DNA from: Actinomycetes bacterium
Lineage (GTDB): Bacteria; Actinomycetota; Actinomycetes; Mycobacteriales; Mycobacteriaceae
Length of the DNA: 16,723 nucleotides
Direction: 5' to 3'
NCBI GenBank assembly: GCA_023461275.1
Contig: JAEYMI010000096.1
Location: forward strand, 1-16,723
The translations under genes were made by a program, and so were the position numbers. The number at the start of each line of letters is the position of its first letter. Position 1 is the first letter of the stretch. Shown in pieces: positions 1 through 7,107 of the stretch. The notes below the pieces were generated by a model that saw only the letters and a list, made by a program, of their open reading frames with translations, was not told the DNA's origin and searched no databases.

Positions 1-2
1 CA

Positions 3-125
3 ACACCATCAGCCCCACCACCATCAATCGTCGAAGACTTCCTGCACCAACTTCTGCACCCACCCCAACCCGCCACCCGCACCGACATCCGCTGGCGCCC
101 ACCCGGACACCTCGTCCCCACCTAG
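3..125 (+). CDS. Possible 3' end of a rightward gene (partial, unidentified)
   Basis: One frame is open from the window edge to a TAG at 123-125 and encodes about 40 residues ending in RWRPPGHLVPT. The stretch is very C-rich and T-poor, and its third-position GC is lower than in the recognised genes here. The proline-rich, C-rich texture recalls the tails of DUF222/HNH (13E12-type) proteins common in Gordonia and mycobacteria, but no diagnostic motif is visible. Another frame stays open through this region as well, so it could be non-coding. If real, the gene converges on crtB. The start lies outside the window. Confidence 0.3.
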   Translation, partial: TPSAPPPSIVEDFLHQLLHPPQPATRTDIRWRPPGHLVPT

Positions 126-179
126 CCAATCCACACCACCCGAGCCCGCGGTCCGGCCGGGCAACGCACCAAAAGTGCA

Positions 180-209
180 GCGCCGCATGCCAAGTCACCG
201 GTGCGGCGC
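180..209 (-). terminator. Probable intrinsic terminator downstream of crtB
   Basis: Perfect 8-bp arms GCGCCGCA (180-187) and TGCGGCGC (202-209) flank a 14-nt loop. On the minus strand the stem begins 7 nt after the crtB stop and is followed, 5 nt past its 3' arm, by a run of four T residues (TGCACTTTT). A GC-rich stem followed by a T-run fits an intrinsic terminator. It would end the flavodoxin-idi-crtB transcription unit. The long loop makes it moderate rather than strong. Confidence 0.55.
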
Positions 210-216
210 GAGTTGC

Positions 217-1134
217 CTACCGCGGCATCCCCCGGCGCAGCAGCGCACTCGCCGCAATCCTGGCCTTCACCGGATTCGGGACCCGCACGCGTTCGCGTCG
301 GGCATCGGCCGCCGACACCGCACGCAGCCGCTTGGACAATTCAGCGAACAGGTCGTGTGCGGTGCAGACCGCGGCCCGCGAATTGGCCGGCAGCAGCGGG
401 ATGACCTCGGCGGCCGCGGCGAGGTCGGCGTCGATGTCGTCGAGCCAGCGCACCCAGACCTCGTCGTCAAGATCGTCCGGGTCGAGTCCCACCAGGTACC
501 GACGTCCCAGGCCGTCACTGTCGTCGGCGAAGTCGCGCAGGAAGTTGACCTTCTGAAACGCCGCCCCGAGCCTTCGCGCACCCGGCTCGAGCTGGGCATA
601 GCGTTCGTCGCGTCGTGGTTCGCCGGCGAGGAACGCCTTCACGCACATCAGCCCGACCACCTCGGCCGAGCCGTAGATGTACTCCGCCAGGCTCGCATCG
701 TCGTGCACGGTGCGATCCAGATCCATCCGCATCGACGCGAAGAACGGTGTGGTCAACGAGGGATCGATGCCGACCCGCAGCGCCGTCTGACCGAAGGCGT
801 GCACCACGAGGTTGCTGCTCGTGCCGGTCTCCATGGCGGCCCGGGTCTCATCCTCCAGCTGGTCCAGTGCGGCCCGTCGTTGTGCCACGCTTTGGTCCGG
901 CCGCGGTGCGTCGACGATCTCGTCGGCGACTCTGACCAGGGCGTACACGTTGCGGACGTCGCGTCGTACCGGTGGGGCCAGCAGCCGCGACGCCAACCCG
1001 AACGACGACGAGTAGGAGCGGATCACCAGGGCGGCGCTGTGGTCAGCCACTGCGTCGTACCGCTGGTAGGGCGTCGCGGTATCGAGGCTCGATGAACTCA
1101 GCGATCTGATGCCGGGCAGCGACCACCGCACCAC
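217..1134 (-). CDS. crtB: Phytoene synthase
   Basis: The product is a squalene/phytoene synthase family enzyme, expected to condense two geranylgeranyl diphosphates to phytoene, the first committed step of C40 carotenoid synthesis. With the GTG at 1134 as start the protein has 305 residues, normal for the family. The first Asp-rich motif DEIVD is near residues 71-75. The second lies in NFLRDFADDSDG near 197-208. The conserved YIYGSAEVVGLM stretch is near 153-164. The frame stays open to a GTG at 1185, but that codon has no Shine-Dalgarno, whereas the GTG at 1134 is preceded by GGGGAG at 5-nt spacing. idi lies 114 nt upstream on the same strand and a T-rich hairpin follows the stop. No crtE or crtI is present in the window, so C40 pathway partners must be elsewhere. 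Squalene synthase is a weaker alternative. Confidence 0.93.
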   Translation of the reverse strand: MVRWSLPGIRSLSSSSLDTATPYQRYDAVADHSAALVIRSYSSSFGLASRLLAPPVRRDVRNVYALVRVADEIVDAPRPDQSVAQRRAALDQLEDETRAAMETGTSSNLVVHAFGQTALRVGIDPSLTTPFFASMRMDLDRTVHDDASLAEYIYGSAEVVGLMCVKAFLAGEPRRDERYAQLEPGARRLGAAFQKVNFLRDFADDSDGLGRRYLVGLDPDDLDDEVWVRWLDDIDADLAAAAEVIPLLPANSRAAVCTAHDLFAELSKRLRAVSAADARRERVRVPNPVKARIAASALLRRGMPR

Positions 1135-1248
1135 TACAGCTCCCCTCGTCGTCGGCGGTTTCTCCACCGATGATGACCGTGTCACGGAAGTATTCGGAGC
1201 GCTGGACAGCTCGGATCGAACGGGCGGACCACGCCACCTGTCGACGGC

Positions 1249-1782
1249 TCAGGAGTAGGCGTTCGCCGGAGCACCCAGCGCCCGCACCTGGTCGACCAAC
1301 CAGGGGCTGACTGCCCACGGGGTACGTTCGGCGACGGTCCAGATGTCGTCGATGGGCGCCCACGCGACCTCCATCACCTCATCGGGATTGAGACGCGGTT
1401 CACCGACTGGGGTGGCGACGTACACCGGGCACACCTCGTATTCGACGACTCCGCTGGCGTCGACCGCCCGGTACCGGAAATCCGGCAGCACACACCGCAC
1501 GTCGGCAATCTCGAGGCCCAGTTCGCGGTCGGCATAGCGGTGCACAGCGGCCTCGATGTCCTCGCCCGGTCGCGGGTGCCCGCAGAACGAGTTCGTCCAG
1601 ACTCCGGGCCACGTCTTCTTGCCCAGCGCGCGACGGGTCATCAGCATGCGCCCGTCAGCGTCGACGAGGTGGCAGGAGAACGCGAGGTGCAACGGCGTGT
1701 CCGGGCCGTGAACCGTCAACCGCGGAGCGGTGCCGACCGGACGACCGTCATCGTCGACGAGAACCACGAGATCTTCGGTCAT
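1249..1782 (-). CDS. idi: Isopentenyl-diphosphate delta-isomerase, type I
   Basis: This cytoplasmic Nudix-fold enzyme interconverts isopentenyl and dimethylallyl diphosphate, supplying the primer for prenyl chains. The 177-residue protein aligns with E. coli Idi without gaps at the key sites: His25, His32 and His69 and Glu114 and Glu116 as metal ligands or catalytic residues, and Cys67 in NSFCGHP. The segments TRRALGKKTWPGVWTN and GVVEYEVCPVY are family hallmarks. The ATG at 1782 was chosen because the homology begins there; GAGG lies 11 nt upstream. An in-frame extension to 1911 would overlap the flavodoxin gene and adds nothing family-like. The gene follows the flavodoxin by 86 nt and precedes crtB. 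That order suggests co-transcription for isoprenoid or carotenoid supply. A palindrome sits about 20 nt upstream of the start. Confidence 0.96.
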   Translation of the reverse strand: MTEDLVVLVDDDGRPVGTAPRLTVHGPDTPLHLAFSCHLVDADGRMLMTRRALGKKTWPGVWTNSFCGHPRPGEDIEAAVHRYADRELGLEIADVRCVLPDFRYRAVDASGVVEYEVCPVYVATPVGEPRLNPDEVMEVAWAPIDDIWTVAERTPWAVSPWLVDQVRALGAPANAYS

Positions 1783-1801
1783 GAAGTGGATGTCCTCTGC
1801 T

Positions 1802-1828
1802 GTTGGTGGACTGACCAACTCCACCAAC
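1802..1828 (-). promoter_or_regulatory. Palindromic operator candidate upstream of idi
   Basis: Perfect 9-bp arms GTTGGTGGA (1802-1810) and TCCACCAAC (1820-1828) flank a 9-nt spacer. On the minus strand GTTGGT also recurs as a direct repeat at 9-nt spacing within the element. It ends 19 nt before the idi ATG. A TAnnnT box (TACGTT on the minus strand, + coordinates 1826-1831) overlaps its upstream edge and could be the -10 of an idi-crtB promoter, which would place the palindrome over the start of transcription. It could instead act as an RNA hairpin in the leader, or attenuate read-through from the flavodoxin gene. No regulator for it is encoded in the window. Confidence 0.5.
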
Positions 1829-1868
1829 GTAGCGCGAACGCGGCACTCAGACCCGCCGAGCAGGCCGT

Positions 1869-2399
1869 TCAGTGCGCGGGTGTCAGGCTCCGCACCAGAG
1901 CACGACCCCACGCCTCGGCGCGCTCGTCCTCACCCTCGACCAACACGCTGTCCTTGGTCACCAAGAAACTCTCCGGATCGGATGGAAGTTGATATCCCTT
2001 GTCCCGCAGCCGCTTTGCAATGGTCTTCGACGCGCGACCGGTCAGCATCGGACTACCCTCGAGGCGGGTATCGAACGATGCGGCCAGACAGCACGACGCC
2101 GGAGCAAGATCGTTGAGCCACTCGCGGACACCGATCCGTTCGGCATCAGGTTCGACGGTGAGCTCATCCTTCTGCGCGGCCTTGACCACCGCGTCGTGAC
2201 GCGTGGACGCTCGCGAGATCGAATGTGCGTGCGTCGGTCCGCCAACGACCACCAGGTCACAGTTGTCCAGGTCACGGCATCGGGCATCCGACACGTGCAC
2301 CACGTGGACCTCGCCGGTGGAGGCCAGCCCACGCCCGATCGCCTCGGCCACCTGGTGCGTGTTGCCGTACATGGACTCATAGATCACGACAGCCCTCAT
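1869..2399 (-). CDS. Flavodoxin-family protein
   Basis: This is a 176-residue flavodoxin-like protein expected to bind FMN and carry electrons in the cytoplasm. The FMN-phosphate loop is ESMYGNTHQVA at residues 8-18, and the loop GGPTHAHS at 53-60 fits the second FMN contact region. The ATG at 2399 has a strong ribosome site, AGGAGAG about 6 nt upstream. It is first in a same-strand run with idi (86 nt downstream) and crtB. Flavodoxins donate electrons to IspG and IspH in the MEP pathway of some bacteria, so a link to isoprenoid supply is conceivable. However, this protein belongs to a stand-alone actinobacterial group whose partners are not known to me, so its redox partner is not assigned. 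Cysteines near residues 41, 47 and 103-104 are not part of a recognised motif. Confidence 0.8.
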   Translation of the reverse strand: MRAVVIYESMYGNTHQVAEAIGRGLASTGEVHVVHVSDARCRDLDNCDLVVVGGPTHAHSISRASTRHDAVVKAAQKDELTVEPDAERIGVREWLNDLAPASCCLAASFDTRLEGSPMLTGRASKTIAKRLRDKGYQLPSDPESFLVTKDSVLVEGEDERAEAWGRALVRSLTPAH

Positions 2400-2504
2400 G
2401 GTGCACTCTCCTCACACGACTTCGTCTGTCATCTCTATCGTCGTCGGGGCAGCTACCCGCCGGTAGGGCACGATGTCCCGATGTTGGTGTGGCCTGAGTC
2501 ATCT

Positions 2505-2550
2505 CCTGGTGCCATCCGGCATGCGATGTCCAAGATGCCGATTCACCAGG
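2505..2550. repeat. Nested inverted repeat in the divergent flavodoxin/hydrolase intergenic region
   Basis: Outer arms CCTGGTG (2505-2511) and CACCAGG (2544-2550) enclose inner arms CGGCAT (2517-2522) and ATGCCG (2535-2540), with a 12-nt central loop. The element lies 62 nt before the hydrolase ATG and about 105 nt from the flavodoxin ATG, so it could be a shared control site or an mRNA leader structure. A smaller palindrome, CTACC-CGCC-GGTAG (2453-2466), lies nearer the flavodoxin gene. No clear -10/-35 pair was identified in this 213-nt gap. Confidence 0.4.
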
Positions 2551-2612
2551 CCTGCGCCCGTCGGTCGGAGTAGGTTGCACGGTGATCATCTGACCGACGT
2601 CGGGAGCGCATC

Positions 2613-3620
2613 ATGGCCACGCGATGGCGAATTCGGTTCGCCCACATCATCGGGGCCGCAACCGCCGTCGCCACGCTTGCCATCCCGGGGCTTGCCGTCG
2701 GGGCTCCCGCCGCGTCCGCCGCGCCGGCCCCGACCCTCGCCATCGCCGATACCACCGTCGACGCCCCGTGCGGCCGTGCCGATATCCCGGTGAAGATCCG
2801 CTGGTATCTGCCCGACGCGCCACCCACCGGACTGCTGTGGCTGCAGCACGGGTTCGCGCGCAGCGCACAGAATCTCGATGGCCTGGCCAGAAGCTATGCG
2901 GCACAGGGCTTCCTGATCGCATCCACCAGCATCGACTCGTTCAGTGTGGCGGGCTGCTCGGTGTCGTACAACCTTGCCGACAACAAGGTCTTCGTCGCGG
3001 CGATGGCCACCGTGTTCGGCGACGCCGACGAGCCGGCAGGGGCGTTGGCGCACAGCCTGAACCGTGCGAATGCCATGGCCCACCGGTCGATCGCGATGCC
3101 GCCGCGGATGATCTTCTCCGGGCACTCCGCGGGCGGCGAGTTCGTGGTGACCGCGGCCGACGCGCTCCGTCGATCCGATCTCATCGGCTATCGGCGGCTG
3201 CAAGGTCTGGTCCTGCTGGACCCGGTCAACTCGTTTCAGGGCAACAACTTTCGCACCGCAGTCACTGAGTTGAGCACCGCCGACCTACTGATCCGGGTCA
3301 TCTCGACTCCACCGTCGTTGTCGAATAACTTCGGCAGCGCCGTGCGGATACTCGAACACTCCACCCGACAACCGTTCCTGGGCGTCCAGTTGACCACCGG
3401 CGTCCACATCGACGCCGAGGGCGAGAGCACCGACATCATCGGCATCGCCTCCCAACTCGCCGCACCCCGTCCCCGTAACGTGCGGGTGATTCGGACTCTG
3501 GCCCCGCACTGGGCCGACGACCTCGTGACCGGGCACCGCACGCCGGCGTTCTACCCGGGTGGCTCCTACTACCAGCGGCTGGTGCAGTCCAACACGATCA
3601 CCACCTTGCCGACCAAGTAA
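2613..3620 (+). CDS. Secreted alpha/beta hydrolase
   Basis: The 335-residue product starts with a Sec-type signal: basic MATRWRIR, a hydrophobic core at about 10-30, and a likely signal peptidase site after ASA at residue 36. The mature part has an alpha/beta-hydrolase layout. An HG pair at residues 79-80 follows a hydrophobic strand and fits the oxyanion region. GHSAGG at 170-175 is the nucleophile elbow, making Ser172 the likely catalytic serine. Asp203 in LLDP and a later His (about 289 or 322) could complete the triad but are not certain. Cys53 and Cys115 could form a disulfide outside the cell. The substrate is unknown; esterase or lipase activity is the safest guess. A CGGGAG ribosome site precedes the ATG. 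The gene diverges from the flavodoxin and is followed by strong inverted repeats before cinA. Confidence 0.8.
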   Translation: MATRWRIRFAHIIGAATAVATLAIPGLAVGAPAASAAPAPTLAIADTTVDAPCGRADIPVKIRWYLPDAPPTGLLWLQHGFARSAQNLDGLARSYAAQGFLIASTSIDSFSVAGCSVSYNLADNKVFVAAMATVFGDADEPAGALAHSLNRANAMAHRSIAMPPRMIFSGHSAGGEFVVTAADALRRSDLIGYRRLQGLVLLDPVNSFQGNNFRTAVTELSTADLLIRVISTPPSLSNNFGSAVRILEHSTRQPFLGVQLTTGVHIDAEGESTDIIGIASQLAAPRPRNVRVIRTLAPHWADDLVTGHRTPAFYPGGSYYQRLVQSNTITTLPTK

Positions 3621-3709
3621 CACCGGATTCCGGTGACACAACCTCGGTGGGACAGCAACGCCGGACCGATAATCGGCGCGACGACGCTGTCCTACCGAGG
3701 CTGTGTCAC
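3621..3709. repeat. Overlapping hairpins: short stem after the hydrolase stop plus a 24-bp-arm inverted repeat
   Basis: Directly after the hydrolase TAA, CACCGG (3621-3626) and CCGGTG (3630-3635) form a tight 6-bp stem with a 3-nt loop. Overlapping it, 24-nt arms at 3633-3656 and 3686-3709 match at 22 positions, and one mismatch is a G-U wobble in RNA. The 29-nt centre holds CCGAT-A-ATCGG. The two stems share GTG at 3633-3635, so they cannot form together in RNA. There is no T-run, so this is not a classical intrinsic terminator. It could be a rho-independent-like actinobacterial terminator, a small palindromic repeat family, or a miniature mobile element remnant. No target-site duplication was recognised. 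Confidence 0.6.
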
Positions 3710-3763
3710 TCCGTCGGCTCGGCTAGTGCTCAGACGCTGCCGATCTTCTGCTGACCGGCGGAC

Positions 3764-3777
3764 TACCCTGAACTCCG
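3764..3777 (+). promoter_or_regulatory. Probable -10 box for leaderless cinA mRNA
   Basis: TACCCT (3764-3769) matches the actinobacterial TAnnnT -10 element. The spacing places transcription start at about 3776-3777, exactly on the GTG start of cinA. No Shine-Dalgarno precedes this GTG, which agrees with leaderless translation. No convincing -35 is visible 17 nt upstream. The call is inferred from spacing only. Confidence 0.4.
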
Positions 3778-5054
3778 TGAGTGCACGCGCAGGGATCGTC
3801 GTCACGGGGACCGAGGTCCTCACCGGCCAGATCAGCGATCTCAACGGTCCATGGGTGACGCAGCGTCTTCTTGAACTCGGCGTCGACGTCGCGCACATCA
3901 CCATCTGCGGCGACCGGCCCGATGACCTGACCGCGCAGCTCCGGTTCCTCGCCGGTGAGCGCGTCGACCTGATCATCACCACCGGCGGCCTCGGCCCCAC
4001 CGCCGACGACCTCACCGTCGCGACCGTCGCCGACTTCTGCGACCGCCCGATCAGCGTCGACGACGACCTCGAAGCCCATATCGCCGGCATCATCCGACGC
4101 TGGCGCGGGATCACAGCCGGCGATGAATCCCCGTCGATGCTGGCCGGCATTCACAAGCAGGCGGTTGTTCCGCAAGGCGCGCAACCGATTCCGCCCACCG
4201 GAACCGCACCGGGTATCGCGATTCCGGCAACCGACACGATCCCGGCGATCCTGATCCTGCCCGGTCCGCCGCAGGAACTTCGGGCGATGTGGCCCACCGC
4301 CATCGAGATGCCGGCGATCGCCGACGCCATCTCCGGACGAATCATCTTGTTCGAAGGCACGATCCGCGCGTACGGGCTGCTCGAAGCCGAGCTCGCCGAG
4401 ACGCTACGCGCAGCCGAGAAGGACGTCGACGGCTTCGACGACCTGGAGATCACCACCTGCCTTCGACGCGGCGAGGTGGAGATCGTCACCCGATTCGACG
4501 AGAAAGCCGTCGGGAGCTACTCGGCTCTCGCCGAGTTCCTGACCACACGCCATGGCAGCCAGATCTTTTCCACCGACGGCGCCACCATCGACGATCAACT
4601 CGCTGAGCTGCTGACCGGCCGCACCGTCGTCACCGCGGAGTCCTGTACCGGCGGTATGGTGGCCGCCCGGCTCACCGACCGACCGGGGTCGTCGGCCTAT
4701 GTGCTCGGCGGCGTTGTCGCCTACGCCAACGACGTGAAGGCAGGCGTCATCGACGTCCCCACTGAGACGTTGGACGAATTCGGTGCTGTCAGTGAGCAAG
4801 TGGCGGCCTCGATGGCCGAAGGAGCGATGCGACGCCTGGGTGCCGACACCGCGGTCTCCACCACCGGCGTCGCCGGTCCGGGCGGTGGCACCGATCTCAA
4901 ACCGGTCGGCATGGTGTGTTTCGGCGTGGCCGTGAAGGGACGTCCGACGGTCACCGCAACCCGCCGCTTCCCCGGCGACCGGGCATCGGTGCGGGCGTTG
5001 TCGACGACGACGGCGATGCATCTGCTGGCGCGTGAGCTGCGCGCGACGCAGTGA
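3777..5054 (+). CDS. cinA: CinA family protein (MoCF-like domain plus NMN-deamidase-type domain)
   Basis: The 425-residue protein has the two CinA domains. The N-terminal domain resembles molybdopterin-binding MogA folds, with VVTGTEVLTGQISDLNG at residues 8-24 and ITTGGLGPTADDLT at 67-80. The C-terminal CinA/PncC domain, about residues 270-425, carries ESCTGG at 288-293 with the likely nucleophile Ser289, then GGVVAYANDVKAGVI and STTGVAGPGGGTDLKPVG. Known CinA proteins deamidate nicotinamide mononucleotide, and the N-terminal part hydrolyses ADP-ribose in some members; it probably salvages pyridine nucleotides in the cytoplasm. The GTG at 3777 begins the conserved N terminus (MSARAGIVVTGTE). 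The frame stays open upstream to 3633, but that stretch is the inverted repeat. The 3' end converges on a response regulator gene with 36 nt between stops. Confidence 0.93.
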   Translation: MSARAGIVVTGTEVLTGQISDLNGPWVTQRLLELGVDVAHITICGDRPDDLTAQLRFLAGERVDLIITTGGLGPTADDLTVATVADFCDRPISVDDDLEAHIAGIIRRWRGITAGDESPSMLAGIHKQAVVPQGAQPIPPTGTAPGIAIPATDTIPAILILPGPPQELRAMWPTAIEMPAIADAISGRIILFEGTIRAYGLLEAELAETLRAAEKDVDGFDDLEITTCLRRGEVEIVTRFDEKAVGSYSALAEFLTTRHGSQIFSTDGATIDDQLAELLTGRTVVTAESCTGGMVAARLTDRPGSSAYVLGGVVAYANDVKAGVIDVPTETLDEFGAVSEQVAASMAEGAMRRLGADTAVSTTGVAGPGGGTDLKPVGMVCFGVAVKGRPTVTATRRFPGDRASVRALSTTTAMHLLARELRATQ

Positions 5055-5068
5055 CCTCGGAATAGACT

Positions 5069-5091
5069 GCCGCCGAGCCTGGCCCGGCGGC
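5069..5091. terminator. Bidirectional terminator-like palindrome between convergent cinA and response regulator
   Basis: Arms GCCGCCG (5069-5075) and CGGCGGC (5085-5091) continue after one mismatch into GCC and GGC, giving a nearly complete 23-nt palindrome. It fills most of the 36-nt gap between two convergent stops and overlaps the last base of the response-regulator stop codon. There is no T-run, so termination would rely on the stem alone, as is often proposed in high-GC actinobacteria. Confidence 0.5.
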
Positions 5092-5819
5092 TATCCGCCG
5101 AGCCCGTGGTCGAAGGCAAATCGCATGGCGTGCGCCCGATCTCGCAGATCGAGCTTGGCGAACAAGTTGTTGATGTGCGTCTTCACCGTCGCCTCGCTGA
5201 TGAAGAGCCGCTGAGCGATCTCCCGATTCGACAGCCCGGCAGCGATCAGTTCCAGGACGTCCCGCTCCCGGCCGGTCAACGACGAGACAGCCTGTGCCGC
5301 AGCAGGACTGGAATCGTCAGGACTGGAACAAGCACCAGTGGCGCTCGACGGAGTTGTAGCGTCGGCCTGCCGTGCGCCGGTGGCCGCCGCGAGGAGCCGG
5401 GCCTGCACCGCCGGATCGAGGACCGCTTGCCCCGCGGCGGCGGTACGGATGGCTGCCGCGATCTCGGCGCGGCCGGCTTCTTTGGTGAGATAACCACGGG
5501 CACCGGCCTGCAGGGCGGACAGGATCGACTCTTCGTCGTCGTAGGTGGTGAGCAGCACAACCGCGGTCGCCGGATGATTCTCACACACCAGCGCGGTGGC
5601 AGTGGCGCCATCCATCACCGGCATCCGCAGGTCGGTGAGCAGCACGTCGGGCTCATGCGCTGCGACGGCGTCGACGGCTTGTTGACCGTTGGCCGCCGAT
5701 GCCACCACATCGATGTCGGGGAGCAGGTCGAGCATGGCGGACAAGGCTTCTCGGATCGTCGCCTGATCGTCGGCGACCACCACGGTCACCGACTCACTCG
5801 GCTCGGCCTGATCACTCAC
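5091..5819 (-). CDS. NarL/LuxR-family response regulator
   Basis: This 242-residue cytoplasmic transcription factor is the probable partner of the kinase encoded just upstream. The receiver domain (about 11-125) has the acidic pair Asp17-Asp18, phosphoacceptor Asp63 in LLTDLRMPVMDG, Thr91/Thr92 and Lys113 in GYLTKEA. A flexible Ala/Ser/Pro/Thr linker (about 144-178) leads to a LuxR-type helix-turn-helix, LTGRERDVLELIAAGLSN at 181-198 and ISEATVKTHINNLFAKL at 207-223. The start is the GTG at 5819: it is preceded by AGGAGG at 6-nt spacing and overlaps the kinase stop by 8 nt, a sign of translational coupling. The frame stays open farther upstream to 5957, but that part lies inside the kinase gene and has no family similarity. 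The target genes are not known; the neighbouring membrane protein is an obvious candidate. Confidence 0.93.
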   Translation of the reverse strand: MSDQAEPSESVTVVVADDQATIREALSAMLDLLPDIDVVASAANGQQAVDAVAAHEPDVLLTDLRMPVMDGATATALVCENHPATAVVLLTTYDDEESILSALQAGARGYLTKEAGRAEIAAAIRTAAAGQAVLDPAVQARLLAAATGARQADATTPSSATGACSSPDDSSPAAAQAVSSLTGRERDVLELIAAGLSNREIAQRLFISEATVKTHINNLFAKLDLRDRAHAMRFAFDHGLGG

Positions 5820-7029
5820 CCGACACCTCCTGCTTGTCGTTCGCTGCGTGCAGCGGAATCCACACCCGCACAGCCCATCCGGCACCGTCGGGTCCGATGT
5901 CGGCTCGTCCACCGACCTGATCAACCCGTTCCCGGATGCCGACCAGGCCCAGTCCACTACCGTCGGTCGAGGTCAGTTCCGTGGCGGCGTCGGTCGGAGG
6001 TGCGGCGTTGATGACCGCCAGTTGTATCTCGTCGGGTGCGTATCTCATCGTGATCACCACCGGTGCGCCGGCAGCATGGCGGCGAGCATTGGTCAATGAT
6101 TCCTGCGCCACCCGAACCAGCGCATGCGCCACGGAGCTCGGGAGTTGCTGCGGCTCACCGACAATGGTGACCGATTCCTGTGGTCCGGTGACCATTCGGG
6201 CGATCGTCTCTGCTGAGTCGATGGTGTCTCCACGCAGGGTCTGCATCGCCGACCGCGCCTCCTGCAGCCCGTCGACGACGAGTCGCTGCGCGGTTCGCAC
6301 GGCATCGCGGCCCGCTGCCACATCGCCCGACTCGAACAGTGCGTCGGCCAGGGAGAGTTGCATATTCACCCCCGACAGCGAGTGAGCGAGCACGTCGTGG
6401 ATGTCCCGGGCGATCGACGCCCGCTCGGCCATGGCCCGCGATTGCGCCTCCGACGCCGCGGCGCGTCGACTCTGCACCACCACCTCATTCGCCGACGCCA
6501 GGGTCATACGCCTTGTCCGACGGGTCATTCCGGGGATGAGCGCGGCAAAGACCAGCAGGTTGGTCCACCACGGTGAGTCCGATGTGGCGATCGAGGTATG
6601 CGAAACAAGCACGGCGACAAAGACACACAGCGCGATGATGCGGAGCGCAGTGCGCGCCGAATACTGAAAACCCGCGTGCACGGCGAGCAGGTAGGCGAAC
6701 GTCGCGGCCCAGCCCTGCCCACTCAGACCCATCAACGCACCGGCGAATACTGCGATGGCCGTGGCAATCCACGGCCGATACGACGTCGGAATGAACCTGT
6801 CGGGAACACGGATGGTCAGCAGTAGCGCCGTGCATCCGACGACGAGCAGCAGCCGCGCCAGGCCGCCCGCCGACATGCCGTCGACCACGGCCATCGGCCG
6901 AACGAAGGCCAGGGTCGACGCGGCGAACGCCACAGTGAGTACCGGCTGTGCCCGAAGCACCATCCGGTCCCACGCGGTCTCCACCGGGATTCCGCTCTCG
7001 TAGCGTTCGACCTCCAACAGCGAGCGCAT
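5812..7029 (-). CDS. NarL-type sensor histidine kinase (HisKA_3)
   Basis: This is a 405-residue membrane kinase with about five hydrophobic helices in residues 28-170, short loops, and no large extracellular sensor domain, so it probably senses a membrane-associated or intramembrane signal. The dimerisation/phosphoacceptor region is ERASIARDIHDVLAHSLSG, with His211 the likely phosphorylated residue. The ATPase domain has the N-box ESLTNARRHA with Asn314 and a G2-like GSGLGLVGIRERV at 358-370. The usual G1 DxG is not evident; the equivalent stretch reads LAVINAAPP. This variant occurs in other actinobacterial HisKA_3 kinases, so activity is not ruled out. The gene overlaps the response regulator by 8 nt. 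The ATG at 7029 has no clear Shine-Dalgarno. The membrane protein gene ends 78 nt upstream on the same strand. Confidence 0.92.
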   Translation of the reverse strand: MRSLLEVERYESGIPVETAWDRMVLRAQPVLTVAFAASTLAFVRPMAVVDGMSAGGLARLLLVVGCTALLLTIRVPDRFIPTSYRPWIATAIAVFAGALMGLSGQGWAATFAYLLAVHAGFQYSARTALRIIALCVFVAVLVSHTSIATSDSPWWTNLLVFAALIPGMTRRTRRMTLASANEVVVQSRRAAASEAQSRAMAERASIARDIHDVLAHSLSGVNMQLSLADALFESGDVAAGRDAVRTAQRLVVDGLQEARSAMQTLRGDTIDSAETIARMVTGPQESVTIVGEPQQLPSSVAHALVRVAQESLTNARRHAAGAPVVITMRYAPDEIQLAVINAAPPTDAATELTSTDGSGLGLVGIRERVDQVGGRADIGPDGAGWAVRVWIPLHAANDKQEVSGE

Positions 7030-7064
7030 GGGCCGAGTCTGTCACAGCTTGCGCCGTCGGCGGG

Positions 7065-7080
7065 TCCACCCACGGGTGGA
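7065..7080. repeat. Short hairpin between membrane-protein gene and sensor kinase
   Basis: TCCACCC (7065-7071) and GGGTGGA (7074-7080) form a perfect 7-bp inverted repeat with a 2-nt centre. It lies 28-43 nt after the stop of the membrane protein gene and 36 nt before the kinase ATG. It may be a weak terminator or a control site separating the regulator-permease pair from the two-component pair. No T-run follows on the minus strand. Confidence 0.4.
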
Positions 7081-7107
7081 GATCAGCCGTGGGAGATCAC
7101 CGCCGCG

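Noticed and set aside
175..1095. Long plus-strand open frame opposite crtB
   Set aside because: It is the antisense shadow of a gene with full phytoene synthase motifs; the translation is Arg/Pro/His-rich with no family features.
1872..2573. Plus-strand open frame opposite the flavodoxin gene
   Set aside because: The flavodoxin on the minus strand has an FMN loop and a strong ribosome site; this frame has neither.
3633..3776. Upstream extension of cinA
   Set aside because: It would translate the inverted repeat; CinA homology starts exactly at the GTG at 3777.
5812..7029. Inactive kinase because the G1 DxG motif is missing
   Set aside because: The H-box, N-box and G2 region are intact, and this G1 variant occurs in other actinobacterial HisKA_3 kinases.
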